DNA of 64,000 bases, taken from assembly GCA_018334675.1 (NCBI GenBank), contig JAGXLL010000005.1, forward strand, positions 1 to 64,000. The letters run 5' to 3'. Shown piece after piece: positions 16,415-24,306 of the stretch. Under the pieces are notes generated by a model, which was not told where the DNA came from, did no database searches, and worked only from the letters and a program-made list of their open reading frames with translations. Made by a program: the position numbers and the translations under genes. Numbering within the stretch: position 1 is the first letter of the stretch; each line of letters begins with the position of its first letter. The DNA is from Bacteroidales bacterium (GTDB taxonomy: Bacteria > Bacteroidota > Bacteroidia > Bacteroidales > UBA12077).

Positions 16415-17461
16415 ATGGCCGATACAATACAAACAGGACTCAGCTCCTTCGGACTATCAGGACGCGTTTTTCATGCTCCCTTTCTGGAAGCGCATCCGGG
16501 TTTTCATCTGACAAAGGTATGGGAGCGGACCAAGAACCTCTCCACCCGGCATTATCCAGAGGCTGAGATCGTGCGCAGCTATGAAGAGATGCTGAAGGAC
16601 GATGATTTGGAGCTTATTATAGTGAATACTCCTGACGGCACCCATTATGATTTCTGCAAAAAAGCTTTACAGGCCGGCAAGCATGTTCTGGTGGAAAAGC
16701 CTTTCACGCTGACCACCAGGGAAGGCATTGAGCTGACAGGACTGGCGCGAAAAAAAAGGAGGCTGCTGGCGGTATTTCAGAACCGCCGGTGGGATGGAGA
16801 TTTCATGACAGTGCGCCGGTTGATTGATCAGGGGGTATTGGGCAGGCTGGTAGAGTTTGAAGCCCATTTCGACCGTTTCAAGAACCGGGTGGACCCCGGC
16901 AAGTGGCGTGAGCAGCCTGGCCCGGGCACAGGCAATATCTATGATCTGGGGGCCCATATGATTGATCAGGCCCTGGTGCTTTTCGGATGGCCCGACTCGG
17001 TAACGGCAGATCTGCGTATACAGCGAAGCGAAGGCAAAGTGAATGACTACTTCAACATTCGGCTTAACCACAATGAAGTGGTAGTTACCGTGAAAGGGGG
17101 ATTTCTGGTACGCGAGGCCGGTCCGAGATATATCCTTCATGGTACCGAGGGATCATTCATCAAATACGGCATCGATCCTCAGGAAGAAGCCCTGCAGAAG
17201 GGACATCGCCCCGATGAAGCCGGCTGGGGCCAGGAGGAAGAAGGGGACTGGGGCACCTTGAACACACAAATCCATGACCTGCATTACCGGGGCAAGATAG
17301 AGACCCTGCCCGGCAATTACATGGGCTTCTTTGAAAACCTGCATGATGCCATTCGTCATGGCAAGAAGCTGGCTGTTCCCGCCGAGGAGGGCCTGAATGT
17401 GATCCGCATCATCGAGGCCGCCAAGGAGAGCAGCGAGGGCAACCGGGTGGTTCAAATGTAA
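16415..17461 (+). CDS. Gfo/Idh/MocA family NAD(P)-dependent oxidoreductase
   Basis: A 348-residue cytoplasmic dehydrogenase. The N-terminal Rossmann domain begins with 'TGLSSFGLSGRVFHAPFL', a form of the G-x-G-x-x-x-F-H motif of the YdgJ/YvaA-like subgroup. The catalytic 'VEKPFTLT' lies near residue 91, and 'GNIYDLGAHMIDQALVLFG' near 170 is the conserved Asp-x-x-x-His segment of the C-terminal domain. The substrate (scyllo-inositol, sugar or derivative) cannot be settled. ATG 16415 follows an AT-rich promoter region. It lies upstream of a decayed ABC permease gene tail on the other strand. Confidence 0.9.
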   Translation: MADTIQTGLSSFGLSGRVFHAPFLEAHPGFHLTKVWERTKNLSTRHYPEAEIVRSYEEMLKDDDLELIIVNTPDGTHYDFCKKALQAGKHVLVEKPFTLTTREGIELTGLARKKRRLLAVFQNRRWDGDFMTVRRLIDQGVLGRLVEFEAHFDRFKNRVDPGKWREQPGPGTGNIYDLGAHMIDQALVLFGWPDSVTADLRIQRSEGKVNDYFNIRLNHNEVVVTVKGGFLVREAGPRYILHGTEGSFIKYGIDPQEEALQKGHRPDEAGWGQEEEGDWGTLNTQIHDLHYRGKIETLPGNYMGFFENLHDAIRHGKKLAVPAEEGLNVIRIIEAAKESSEGNRVVQM

Positions 17462-17479
17462 ATGGATGAGATATCGGAC

Positions 17480-17595
17480 TCATTCATCCCTTAAAGTATC
17501 TACCGGGTTTCTCACCGATGCCAAATAGGAGGGAATGCTTACGGTGGCTAGAGCGACCATCAAAGCAAAAGCCAATGCTATGTTCCATGCCAGCG
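17480..17595 (-). pseudogene. C-terminal remnant of an FtsX/MacB-type ABC transporter permease
   Basis: On the minus strand one frame reads 'WNIALAFALMVALATVSI' then 'YLASVRNPVDTLRDE' and stops at 17480-17482. The final helix followed by 'NPVDTLRDE' is the typical end of Bacteroidetes MacB/FtsX-like permeases. No other part of such a gene is present. The remnant overlaps, in another frame, the last codons and stop of the cation-efflux gene, so the junction with that gene lies close to 17590. Confidence 0.75.
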
Positions 17596-18816
17596 CCTAA
17601 GTCTCTGCTGGGCGTGCCGGAGTTCCTTTTCCCCTTTATCGGTCAGGCTCAGCATTTGTCCATCCTGTGGATCTTCCCTCAGATATCCATCTCCAAAGAG
17701 TTGCTCTACGGTTTGGGCGGCTGTCTTTTTAGCTGCTGAGCTATCAGCCAGGCCAAAAGCTTGCAGCTGGGGGATCTGCTCGAAGTCGACTGAAACAACG
17801 GCTTCCTGATACAGTTGGTCGCGGGTGCGGATGCGACCGCGGTCGATCTCGGAGAGGAACCAGCGGATCATATGCCGCTGGCGGTGTTTCTCGAAAAACT
17901 GAAAGCCATAGCCCGAGAGGTCTACCTTGCCTTCCTTTTGTTGTTTGATCATATCCACCAGCAGGTCCCAGGCCCCTTTAAGGATCATCAGGGCGATGAT
18001 CAGACCAACGATCAGATCAAGCACGGGCAGACCCAGCCAGGAAGCCAGGAAGCTGACACCCACCCCACCTGCCACCAGCAGGTGGTTTCTGGAATCCACG
18101 GATTGGGCCACGACCGGCATGGACCCGGCTGCTACTCCGGTATATCGCTGATAAACCCACAAAATAGCTGACAAAGCTGCTGATACAGCTACCGCAACAA
18201 ATGCCAGCCCGTCGGGCTGCATCACCGATCCTTCTATAAAACGGGTTACCGACTCCCAAAGGGCATATCCACCGGTTGCCACCATAAAAGCCAGCAACAT
18301 GAAACCGGCAATGTGTTCTTTGCCGGAGCGGATCCCCAGGTACACGATCACACTAGAGAGGGCATCCATGGCTGTATCCAGGGCATCATTGAGCAGGGCT
18401 ACCGACCCCGAAAGCATGGCTGCCGGAAACTTGATCAGGCTGAGGATCAGATGGGCAAGAAAAGTGATCTGGGATACGGCCTGGGGCTGCATCATCGATC
18501 TAAACTTGCTACCGGCCTTTTTCAACTCGGCCAGCATCTTCTCTGCTTCCCGACGGCCCTTCTCGGTTAGTTCCCAGGTATGATCGGCCTCATGATAAAC
18601 GACCCAGCCGGCTTTCTGCATGGCATGGAGGTTGGGTTTGAGGAAGGCGCCCATTCTGGCTTCCTTCAGGGCCACAGGGGTATAAAACATTCCGAACCGC
18701 CGGGCCAGAATACGAAAATGGTCGCCTATCTGCTCCAGGGTCCTGGCCCCGTCAATCAAAGCCGAAGCAATAGCCCAGCGCTGGCCGTGGTCGTGCTTTT
18801 GTTTTTTTGAAGTCAT
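17578..18816 (-). CDS. Cation diffusion facilitator-like transporter with winged-helix domains at both ends
   Basis: This 412-residue protein has three parts. Residues 11-100 look like a winged helix ('LHAMQKAGWVVYHEADHTWE', 'LTEKGRREAEKML'). Residues 112-290 form a six-helix CDF core ('LLNDALDTAMDALSS'). Residues 305-412 contain a second winged helix ('TVEQLFGDGYLRE', 'LSLTDKGEKEL'). In CDF proteins two residues in helix 2 and two in helix 5 bind the metal: here D147/D151, and D241/H245, the reverse of the usual HxxxD in helix 5. The final codons overlap an ABC permease remnant. The joining of DNA-binding-like domains to a transporter suggests metal-sensing or self-regulation (inference). 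Confidence 0.8.
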   Translation of the reverse strand: MTSKKQKHDHGQRWAIASALIDGARTLEQIGDHFRILARRFGMFYTPVALKEARMGAFLKPNLHAMQKAGWVVYHEADHTWELTEKGRREAEKMLAELKKAGSKFRSMMQPQAVSQITFLAHLILSLIKFPAAMLSGSVALLNDALDTAMDALSSVIVYLGIRSGKEHIAGFMLLAFMVATGGYALWESVTRFIEGSVMQPDGLAFVAVAVSAALSAILWVYQRYTGVAAGSMPVVAQSVDSRNHLLVAGGVGVSFLASWLGLPVLDLIVGLIIALMILKGAWDLLVDMIKQQKEGKVDLSGYGFQFFEKHRQRHMIRWFLSEIDRGRIRTRDQLYQEAVVSVDFEQIPQLQAFGLADSSAAKKTAAQTVEQLFGDGYLREDPQDGQMLSLTDKGEKELRHAQQRLRRWHGT

Positions 18817-19169
18817 GATTTGAATATGCAGTTATATGAGCCTCCTGATCGACAATAATCAACAAGCGCTCATTCAAATGTACAAAATTAATTGGATCCC
18901 TGTTGGATCCTATCAACCCTTAGTCTTATGAAAATCCCATATCCAACCATGCTATATCCTATTTAGAATGATTTAAACCAGTAGATTATATCAAGCACTC
19001 TTCTTATAACTCTGATTATTTGATAAATGGAAAATAAACAATCAGGTTTGTAGGGTGCGATTTGAATGAAGTTTAGGTAAATAAGATCAGGATAAAAAGG
19101 AATTACACCCACGAATAGGACGGATGACAGATGCAACACACTGATTCACAGAGAACAAGGCGGACGCTG
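18817..19169. other. Gene-free region upstream of the CDF-like gene
   Basis: These 353 bases hold no credible ORF or RNA gene. The only signal seen is a -7 box (TACATTTG on the minus strand at 18875-18882) for the CDF-like gene; the part nearer 19169 is featureless and carries no obvious terminator for the sigma factor gene. Confidence 0.45.
18875..18882 (-). promoter_or_regulatory. Candidate -7 box for the CDF-like gene
   Basis: TACATTTG on the minus strand fits TAnnTTTG, about 60 bases upstream of the ATG, where a GGAGG ribosome-binding site also precedes the start. No consensus -33 element was found at the right spacing. Confidence 0.4.
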
Positions 19170-20039
19170 TTATTCCCTGAGAAAATGGTTGTTCTTCAAA
19201 ATTTTCTCAAGTTTAGAAAGGCTGTCGCGCTTAATCTGACGGATCCGTTCTGAGGACATTTCAAGTTTCAGGGCGATACGTTGCAGGGAACAGATGGGGG
19301 TACCATTCAGTCCGAAAGACATGGTCAACACCTCTGCCTCACGGGTAGAAAGTTTTTCCAGGGCTCTTTGTACATTGATCGCTAAAGACTCCCGGATCAG
19401 GTGATCATCGGGTGAAGCTGTATCTCCGGCTTGAATCAAATCATAAAGGCCTGCTCCGTGATGCTCGGCATTATCCTGGACGAGGGGTTTATCGAAGGAA
19501 ATATGCGGACCCTTAATGTAATTGGCCTTTTTTATCTTATCATCAGACAGTTGCAGATGTTGAGCTATCTCGTCCTCGGTAGGTTCGCGCTCATATTCCT
19601 GCTCGAGATAAGGGATGGCTTTGCTGATTTTGTGGATCGAAGCCACCTGATTCATTGGCAGGCGGATCATCCGGGTTTGCTCGGAGATGGCCTGAAGGAT
19701 GGCCTGCCGGATCCACCAGACGGCATAGGAAATAAACTTGAAGCCTTTGGTCTGATCAAACTTCCTGGCGGCTTTCACCAGGCCCAGGTTACCTTCATTA
19801 ATAAGATCTGCCAGGGACAATCCCTTAAACTGATACTGTTTGGCCACCGAGATGACAAAACGCAGGTTAGCGGCTACCAAAGTGCTAAGAGCTTCTTCAT
19901 CACCTTTTTTGATGCGAATAGACAATTCCACTTCCTCTTCAGCAGTGACCAGCGCGTATTTGCTAATTTCCCTGAAATAGTGTCCGAGAGACTCATCTGT
20001 TCGCGGGGTCAGCTGTTTGGTAATGGTTAATTGTCGCAT
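19170..20039 (-). CDS. RNA polymerase sigma-70 factor, RpoD/SigA-like
   Basis: The 289-residue protein carries region 1.2 ('SLGHYFREISKYALVTAEEE'), region 2 ('DLINEGNLGLVKAARKFD', 'ISYAVWWIRQAILQAI'), region 3 and region 4 ('LQRIALKLEMSSERIRQIKR'), the layout of short Bacteroidetes primary sigma factors. Region 4 differs from the usual 'TLEEIGxxFxLTRERVRQIKE' at several positions (CSLQRIALKLEMSSERIRQIKR), so it may be a second, divergent RpoD paralogue and not the housekeeping one. Start ATG 20039 matches the family ('MRQL.ITK'). Confidence 0.9.
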   Translation of the reverse strand: MRQLTITKQLTPRTDESLGHYFREISKYALVTAEEEVELSIRIKKGDEEALSTLVAANLRFVISVAKQYQFKGLSLADLINEGNLGLVKAARKFDQTKGFKFISYAVWWIRQAILQAISEQTRMIRLPMNQVASIHKISKAIPYLEQEYEREPTEDEIAQHLQLSDDKIKKANYIKGPHISFDKPLVQDNAEHHGAGLYDLIQAGDTASPDDHLIRESLAINVQRALEKLSTREAEVLTMSFGLNGTPICSLQRIALKLEMSSERIRQIKRDSLSKLEKILKNNHFLRE

Positions 20040-20086
20040 GTAAACCTGTCTTCAAGTAAAAGAAAAGCCTTGTAATCAGAAGCGTT

Positions 20087-21172
20087 CTATACGGCCTTGA
20101 TATTTTTCTGGGCCTGCTTGTACTCGCTTTTCAACTGATTGAAAACTTTTCGCACGGTGGAAATGCTTTTGACCTTACCGGCGTTCACGCCTGTAAAGGC
20201 AAATCCGTTGTCCATGTTGCCCTGATAGGCAGAGAGCAGCGCTTCCGCTATGCAGTAGGTAGTGGTCTTCGGGTCGCATGATTTGATGCAATGATGTCGG
20301 CACACAGAGGGCCGGCGTTTGCCTTCCTCTGCTTCCTGCAAGAAATGGTTGGAGAGGGACCGGCCAGGCATACCCACCGGGCTTTTAATAATCCGAATAT
20401 CCTGCTCACCAGCCTGAACGAAGGCATCCTTAAAAGCTCCGGAGGCATCACACTCTTCGGTGGCAACAAAACGCGTGCCCAGCTGTACGGCTGCTGCTCC
20501 CCGACTAAGAAACTGATGCATATCGGCTCCGGTATAGATGCCACCAGCGGCGATCACAGGTATCTTCTGATTATATTGCTCTTCTATTTGATGGGTAACC
20601 TCCAGGACATCGTCCACCAAGTTCTCCAGCCTGTTGGCTTCATCCTGAAGTGCCTCGGCTTTGAAACCCAGATGCCCGCCTGCCTTAGGACCCTCTACGA
20701 CGATGGCATCCGGCAAATAATTGTAGTTCTGCTTCCACTTCTTAGTGATGATGGAAGCTGCCCGTGCCGAGGATACGATGGGTACCAGCCTGGTATTACT
20801 CTCTTCACCCAGATAGCCAGGCAAATCAAGGGGCAAACCGGCTCCGGCAAAGATGATATCGATGCCTTCTTCAATGGAGGTGCGCACCATGTCCCTGAAA
20901 TTGGTGATCACCGACATGATGTTCACACCCAAAACGCCCCGGGTCTTTTCCCGGGCCTTTCTGATCTCCCTGCGGATGGCATCAATGTTGCGTTGGCGGT
21001 ATTGACGGTGTGTCTCATGGCCGATCAGTCCAATGCCGACCGACGAGATAACCCCGATGCCACCCATATTGGCAACTGCCGATGCAAGACCTGACAGGGA
21101 AACACCGATACCCATTCCCCCTTGTACGATGGGAATGGGTATGGTAAGATCTCCTATATTGATTGATCTCAA
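20087..21172 (-). CDS. Nitronate monooxygenase-family flavoprotein
   Basis: A 361-residue FMN-dependent TIM-barrel enzyme. 'IPIVQGGMGIGVSLSGLASAVA' style N-terminus, 'VVEGPKAGGHLGF' near residue 180 and 'PVIAAGGIYTGADMHQFLSRGAAAVQLGTRFVATEE' near 230-265 are the phosphate-binding and catalytic blocks of nitronate monooxygenase or FabK-like reductases. A Cys-containing C-terminal part ('CRHHCIKSCDP') is characteristic of a longer subgroup. No ATG precedes the in-frame stop; TTG at 21170-21172 is the start that gives the full N-terminus. The true substrate is unknown. Confidence 0.85.
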   Translation of the reverse strand: MRSINIGDLTIPIPIVQGGMGIGVSLSGLASAVANMGGIGVISSVGIGLIGHETHRQYRQRNIDAIRREIRKAREKTRGVLGVNIMSVITNFRDMVRTSIEEGIDIIFAGAGLPLDLPGYLGEESNTRLVPIVSSARAASIITKKWKQNYNYLPDAIVVEGPKAGGHLGFKAEALQDEANRLENLVDDVLEVTHQIEEQYNQKIPVIAAGGIYTGADMHQFLSRGAAAVQLGTRFVATEECDASGAFKDAFVQAGEQDIRIIKSPVGMPGRSLSNHFLQEAEEGKRRPSVCRHHCIKSCDPKTTTYCIAEALLSAYQGNMDNGFAFTGVNAGKVKSISTVRKVFNQLKSEYKQAQKNIKAV

Positions 21173-21201
21173 ATCTAATGTCGTTTTAGCGTTCTACATA
21201 A

Positions 21202-21396
21202 CTATTCTACATGAACAGCCTTCAAGCCTTTGTCACCCTCCTGAACTTCAAATTCAACCTGTTGATCGGGAGTAAGACCCTTGTCAGCGTGAACCAGTCC
21301 GGTGCGGTGCACAAAGATATCTTTACCGTTATCCTGTTCAATGAAGCCATATCCTTTGGTTTCGTTGTACCATTTTACTTTTCCTTGTGTCATCAT
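21202..21396 (-). CDS. Cold-shock protein (CspA family)
   Basis: A 64-residue single cold-shock domain protein with RNP1 'KGYGFIEQ' and RNP2 'DIFVHRTGL', opening 'MTQGKVKWYNETKGYGF'. It binds single-stranded nucleic acid and acts as an RNA chaperone. Two adjacent ATGs (21396, 21393) precede TQGKV. The first comes one base after the stop of the RRM-protein gene, so translation is probably coupled to it. The pairing of an RRM protein with a Csp in one operon suggests joint RNA remodelling (inference). Confidence 0.92.
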   Translation of the reverse strand: MMTQGKVKWYNETKGYGFIEQDNGKDIFVHRTGLVHADKGLTPDQQVEFEVQEGDKGLKAVHVE

Positions 21397-21397
21397 C

Positions 21398-21658
21398 TTA
21401 TCTGTTAAAATTGTCTTTCTTGGGTTTGGCTTCATTCACCTTCATTACCCTGTCCTCATAGCTGGCTCCGTTGAGCTCCTCTATGGCATTCTTAGCTTGT
21501 TCGTCATCTTCCATGATGACAAAACCAAAACCTTTGCTTCTGCCACTGAATTTGTCGGTAATCACTTTGGAAGATTCAACTGTTCCAAATTCCTGAAATA
21601 CTTCCTTCAGGTCATTTTCATCAACCTTGTAATCAAGGTTTCCTACATAAATGTTCAT
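21398..21658 (-). CDS. Small RNA-binding protein with one RRM domain
   Basis: This 86-residue protein is a single RNA recognition motif: RNP2 'IYVGNL' at residues 3-8 and RNP1 'KGFGFVIM' at 42-49, with a short basic tail. Such glycine-poor RRM proteins are common in Bacteroidetes and cyanobacteria and are often cold-regulated (family knowledge). It begins the operon and is followed, after a single base, by the cold-shock gene. The upstream region to 21908 may hold a leader of about 240 bases, which fits cold-regulated messages. Confidence 0.92.
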   Translation of the reverse strand: MNIYVGNLDYKVDENDLKEVFQEFGTVESSKVITDKFSGRSKGFGFVIMEDDEQAKNAIEELNGASYEDRVMKVNEAKPKKDNFNR

Positions 21659-22081
21659 TGTAAATATTTGTTAATGGTTTGCCCCTAACGATCAAACGAT
21701 AGGCTGCAATGGGAAAGAAATGGCAAGGGGGGCTTCCGAACCCGGGGTTCATAAAAACTGCCCAGCTGAGCTTCACCGATGCAAAGCCAAAGTTTAGCCG
21801 AGAAAAGGCTTAAAATGTAGATTTAAAAAAGAGGAGCGGTTAAGGAAAAAGGGTTGGGGAAATTCATTAATCAATAAAGGCACCAAATCTTAAATCGGTA
21901 CAAAGATACTTTAATTTTTCCAGATGGGAATATATATCACAAATTATTTTAAAATAAATTCAGGATCAGGCATGAGTCCGGGGTATTGCTCCCCATATAA
22001 GTCCATCCCTACGAAAGGGGTCATTCCATATACATGTACCCCGGGAAATCTCCTTTTACAGCAATCATTCAGACACGGCCT
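21659..22081. other. Long leader region of the RRM/Csp operon
   Basis: There is no gene in these 423 bases. The minus strand would give a long 5' leader for the RRM gene if the -7 box at 21901-21908 is used. No ORF, tRNA or clear hairpin-plus-T terminator was seen. Several G/C-rich patches near 21730-21790 could fold. Confidence 0.45.
21901..21908 (-). promoter_or_regulatory. Candidate -7 box for the RRM/Csp operon
   Basis: TATCTTTG on the minus strand matches TAnnTTTG. A TTTG lies upstream but at 31 bases, longer than the usual 19-21, so the -33 box is uncertain. Use of this site would leave a leader of about 240 bases. Confidence 0.45.
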
Positions 22082-23059
22082 TTACCTGTCGGGATTATAT
22101 GCACAGCGGAACCCCAGGTTAAACAGGGAGGTCTCAATGGTGTTCTTAGAACGGTAGGTGACCGAATAACTCTCGGCCCCGGCCTGATCATAAAAGAAAG
22201 ATCCTCCCCGAATCACCCTTACTTTGGTATTTTCACGGATAGATGCCTGGCTGCCCGGATAAGCATGATAGACATCGCGGCACCATTCCCAGACATTGCC
22301 GGCCATGTCGCTCAGCCCGCTGGGATGCTCTCCGTAATGCCCCACGGGTGAGGTAAGTTTAAAGCCATCAGCGACCTTTGGATTTTGAATCGTGCCCTGC
22401 CACACATTGGCCCGATATCGACCATTGGTCTGAACCTTGTTGTTACCCCACGGATAGCGGGCCTCCAACTTACCCCCATTTGTTGCGGCATATTCCCACT
22501 GTTGCTCGCTGGGAAGCTGCTTGCCGGCCCACTGGCAATAAGCACGTGCATCCCGCCAGCTCACCTGGGTGACAGGATGGTTTTCCTTTGCTTTCGGACC
22601 GGATGGTCCCAGAGGGTACTCCCAATTGGCACCATCTACCAGGTTCCAACGTCCCTGGTCAAAAAGAAAAACCCCCGCGTTGCCATAGGAGTCGGCATCG
22701 GTACTGTATCCTGTTTCTTCTACAAAACGACGGAATTCAGCTACCGTAACGGGGTGCTTATCCAGATAGAAAGGTTTCACCTGTTGTTCATGGACCGGCT
22801 GTTGATCGGGTGCTCCCCCTTCGTTGCCCATCATAAAACGGCCAGCTTCAAAATAAACCATCCCTGTCGTGTCGGGGGCCGAAGCCTTCAAATGCTCGGA
22901 AGAGGAATCAGCAGCTTGTTCTGTAGCCTTATCCCGGGTCTTTTCCTGATCGTCCTGCGAAGGTTTGGACTGATTCTTACAGGATATACCGGCAAAGACA
23001 AGAAATAGAAACATCAGGGCAAGCATTCCAAAATTCCGGGAATTAAATCCTTTTTTCAT
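22082..23059 (-). CDS. Lipoprotein with sulfatase-modifying-factor (FGE-sulfatase) domain, catalytic Cys absent
   Basis: A 325-residue protein with lipobox 'FAGISC' (C27). It then has an SUMF1/FGE domain over about 65-323: 'MVYFEAGRFMMGNEGG', 'FYLDKHPVTVAEFRRF', 'NHPVTQVSWRDARAYCQWAG', 'MAGNVWEWCRDVYH' and 'RVIRGGSFFYDQ', ending 'NLGFRCAYNP'. Formylglycine-generating enzymes carry two catalytic Cys after RGGSF (LC...YC). Here those positions are Y and A/E residues, so it is probably not a sulfatase activator; related domains serve other secreted roles. It is lipid-anchored. No sulfatase gene is near. Confidence 0.88.
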   Translation of the reverse strand: MKKGFNSRNFGMLALMFLFLVFAGISCKNQSKPSQDDQEKTRDKATEQAADSSSEHLKASAPDTTGMVYFEAGRFMMGNEGGAPDQQPVHEQQVKPFYLDKHPVTVAEFRRFVEETGYSTDADSYGNAGVFLFDQGRWNLVDGANWEYPLGPSGPKAKENHPVTQVSWRDARAYCQWAGKQLPSEQQWEYAATNGGKLEARYPWGNNKVQTNGRYRANVWQGTIQNPKVADGFKLTSPVGHYGEHPSGLSDMAGNVWEWCRDVYHAYPGSQASIRENTKVRVIRGGSFFYDQAGAESYSVTYRSKNTIETSLFNLGFRCAYNPDR

Positions 23060-23089
23060 AACAGGCAGCTTATGGGTTCAATACTCTGG

Positions 23090-23097
23090 CAAATGTA
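23090..23097 (-). promoter_or_regulatory. Candidate -7 box for the FGE-like lipoprotein gene
   Basis: The minus strand reads TACATTTG (TAnnTTTG), about 30 bases upstream of the ATG at 23059. No well-placed TTTG was seen for the -33 element. Confidence 0.4.
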
Positions 23098-23347
23098 AAC
23101 ATTGTTAGGCTAAAAACATAATCACTCCTGACTCTTACAACGATATCCAGACCTATATATAAGAAATAATTCTAACCTCTCATTCTTCCTAAACGAACAG
23201 AGTGAAGTTTGTCAATGCGTTAAGGGTTGCCGGTTGGATGAAGGTAGCCCCGCATCAATAAAAAACCCGGCCGGAATTTTTGTAATAAAAAACTAGATAT
23301 GGACACCCATCTATTTGAAGGTATCAGAAAACCCAAAACCGAATGTT

Positions 23348-24211
23348 ATGAAAAAAATCACGAGCTTACTCCTGACAATAGTTATTTTTGTCTTCACCAC
23401 ATATGGTCAGGACAATGGCAGCAGCCGCCTGTGGAAGATCTCCGGGAAAAACCTGGAGCAACCTTCTTACCTTTACGGAACCTTCCATCTGCTATGTCCC
23501 GATGACCTGCAGATTCAGGACAAGGTGACCCAAGCCATGGATGCCAGTGATCAATTGGTATTGGAACTGGATTTTGACGATCCCTCGGTGATGCCCACCA
23601 TTCAGCAACATATGACTTTTACGGACGGCACCAGCGCAAAGGATTATCTGAATGAATCACAATATAAGATGGTATCCGACTTTTTCCGCGACAGCCTCAA
23701 CCTGCCCTTTGAGCGATTGGCGACCCTCAAGCCTTTTTTCCTCTCATCGATGACCCTGATGCATTTCCTGGGTTGCCAGCCGGTAAGCTTTGAGCAGCAA
23801 CTCACCAGGATGGCCGGTGAGCGGAATATGGAAGTCAAAGGGTTGGAAACCGTCCAGGAACAGATCGATTTCATAGACAACCTGTCGATGGCCTATCAGA
23901 AGAAAATGCTTTTGGAGAACCTGAAAAACTATGACACCTCAAAGGCGATGTTTGACAGGATGGTAGATTACTATCTCAGCGGCAACCTGGAAGGGCTGAT
24001 CTCCATCAGCGAGAGTTATATGAGCAAAGATTATGCTGAATTCAAGGAAGAACTGTTAACCAAAAGAAATATGAGATGGGTTCCTGCCATCGAGGAGCTG
24101 GTTGGGGACAAGACTTCTTTCATTGCGGTGGGTGCTGCACACCTGCCCGGCAAAGATGGTGTGATCCGCCTGCTTGGTGAGGCTGGATATCAGGTAGAGC
24201 CTGTATATTAG
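23348..24211 (+). CDS. TraB/GumN family protein, secreted
   Basis: The 287-residue protein starts at ATG 23348 with a signal peptide ('LLLTIVIFVFTTYGQ'). The TraB/GumN family is marked by two GxxH motifs, here 'YLYGTFHLL' near residue 40 and 'FIAVGAAHLPGKDGV' near 260, with a largely helical region between. Members are suspected metal-dependent proteases or polysaccharide-linked enzymes (family knowledge); nothing here fixes a substrate. An upstream ATG at 23315 would add 11 residues before the signal peptide and is less likely. Confidence 0.85.
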   Translation: MKKITSLLLTIVIFVFTTYGQDNGSSRLWKISGKNLEQPSYLYGTFHLLCPDDLQIQDKVTQAMDASDQLVLELDFDDPSVMPTIQQHMTFTDGTSAKDYLNESQYKMVSDFFRDSLNLPFERLATLKPFFLSSMTLMHFLGCQPVSFEQQLTRMAGERNMEVKGLETVQEQIDFIDNLSMAYQKKMLLENLKNYDTSKAMFDRMVDYYLSGNLEGLISISESYMSKDYAEFKEELLTKRNMRWVPAIEELVGDKTSFIAVGAAHLPGKDGVIRLLGEAGYQVEPVY

Positions 24212-24306
24212 ATACCCGCCGGGCTCAATTCAAGCCCTTCCCATATTCCCGGGCCCGAACGACCCAACCCCCGCCGTTCCCTTGATCAAAGGTTGTTCAG
24301 CAAAGA

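Noticed and set aside
18886-18930. Repeated ggatcc sequence upstream of the CDF-like gene
   Set aside because: Two six-base palindromes in about 20 bases are too short to claim as an operator.
22082-23059. Annotation as a sulfatase activator (FGE)
   Set aside because: Both catalytic Cys positions are replaced, so the enzyme activity is not supported.
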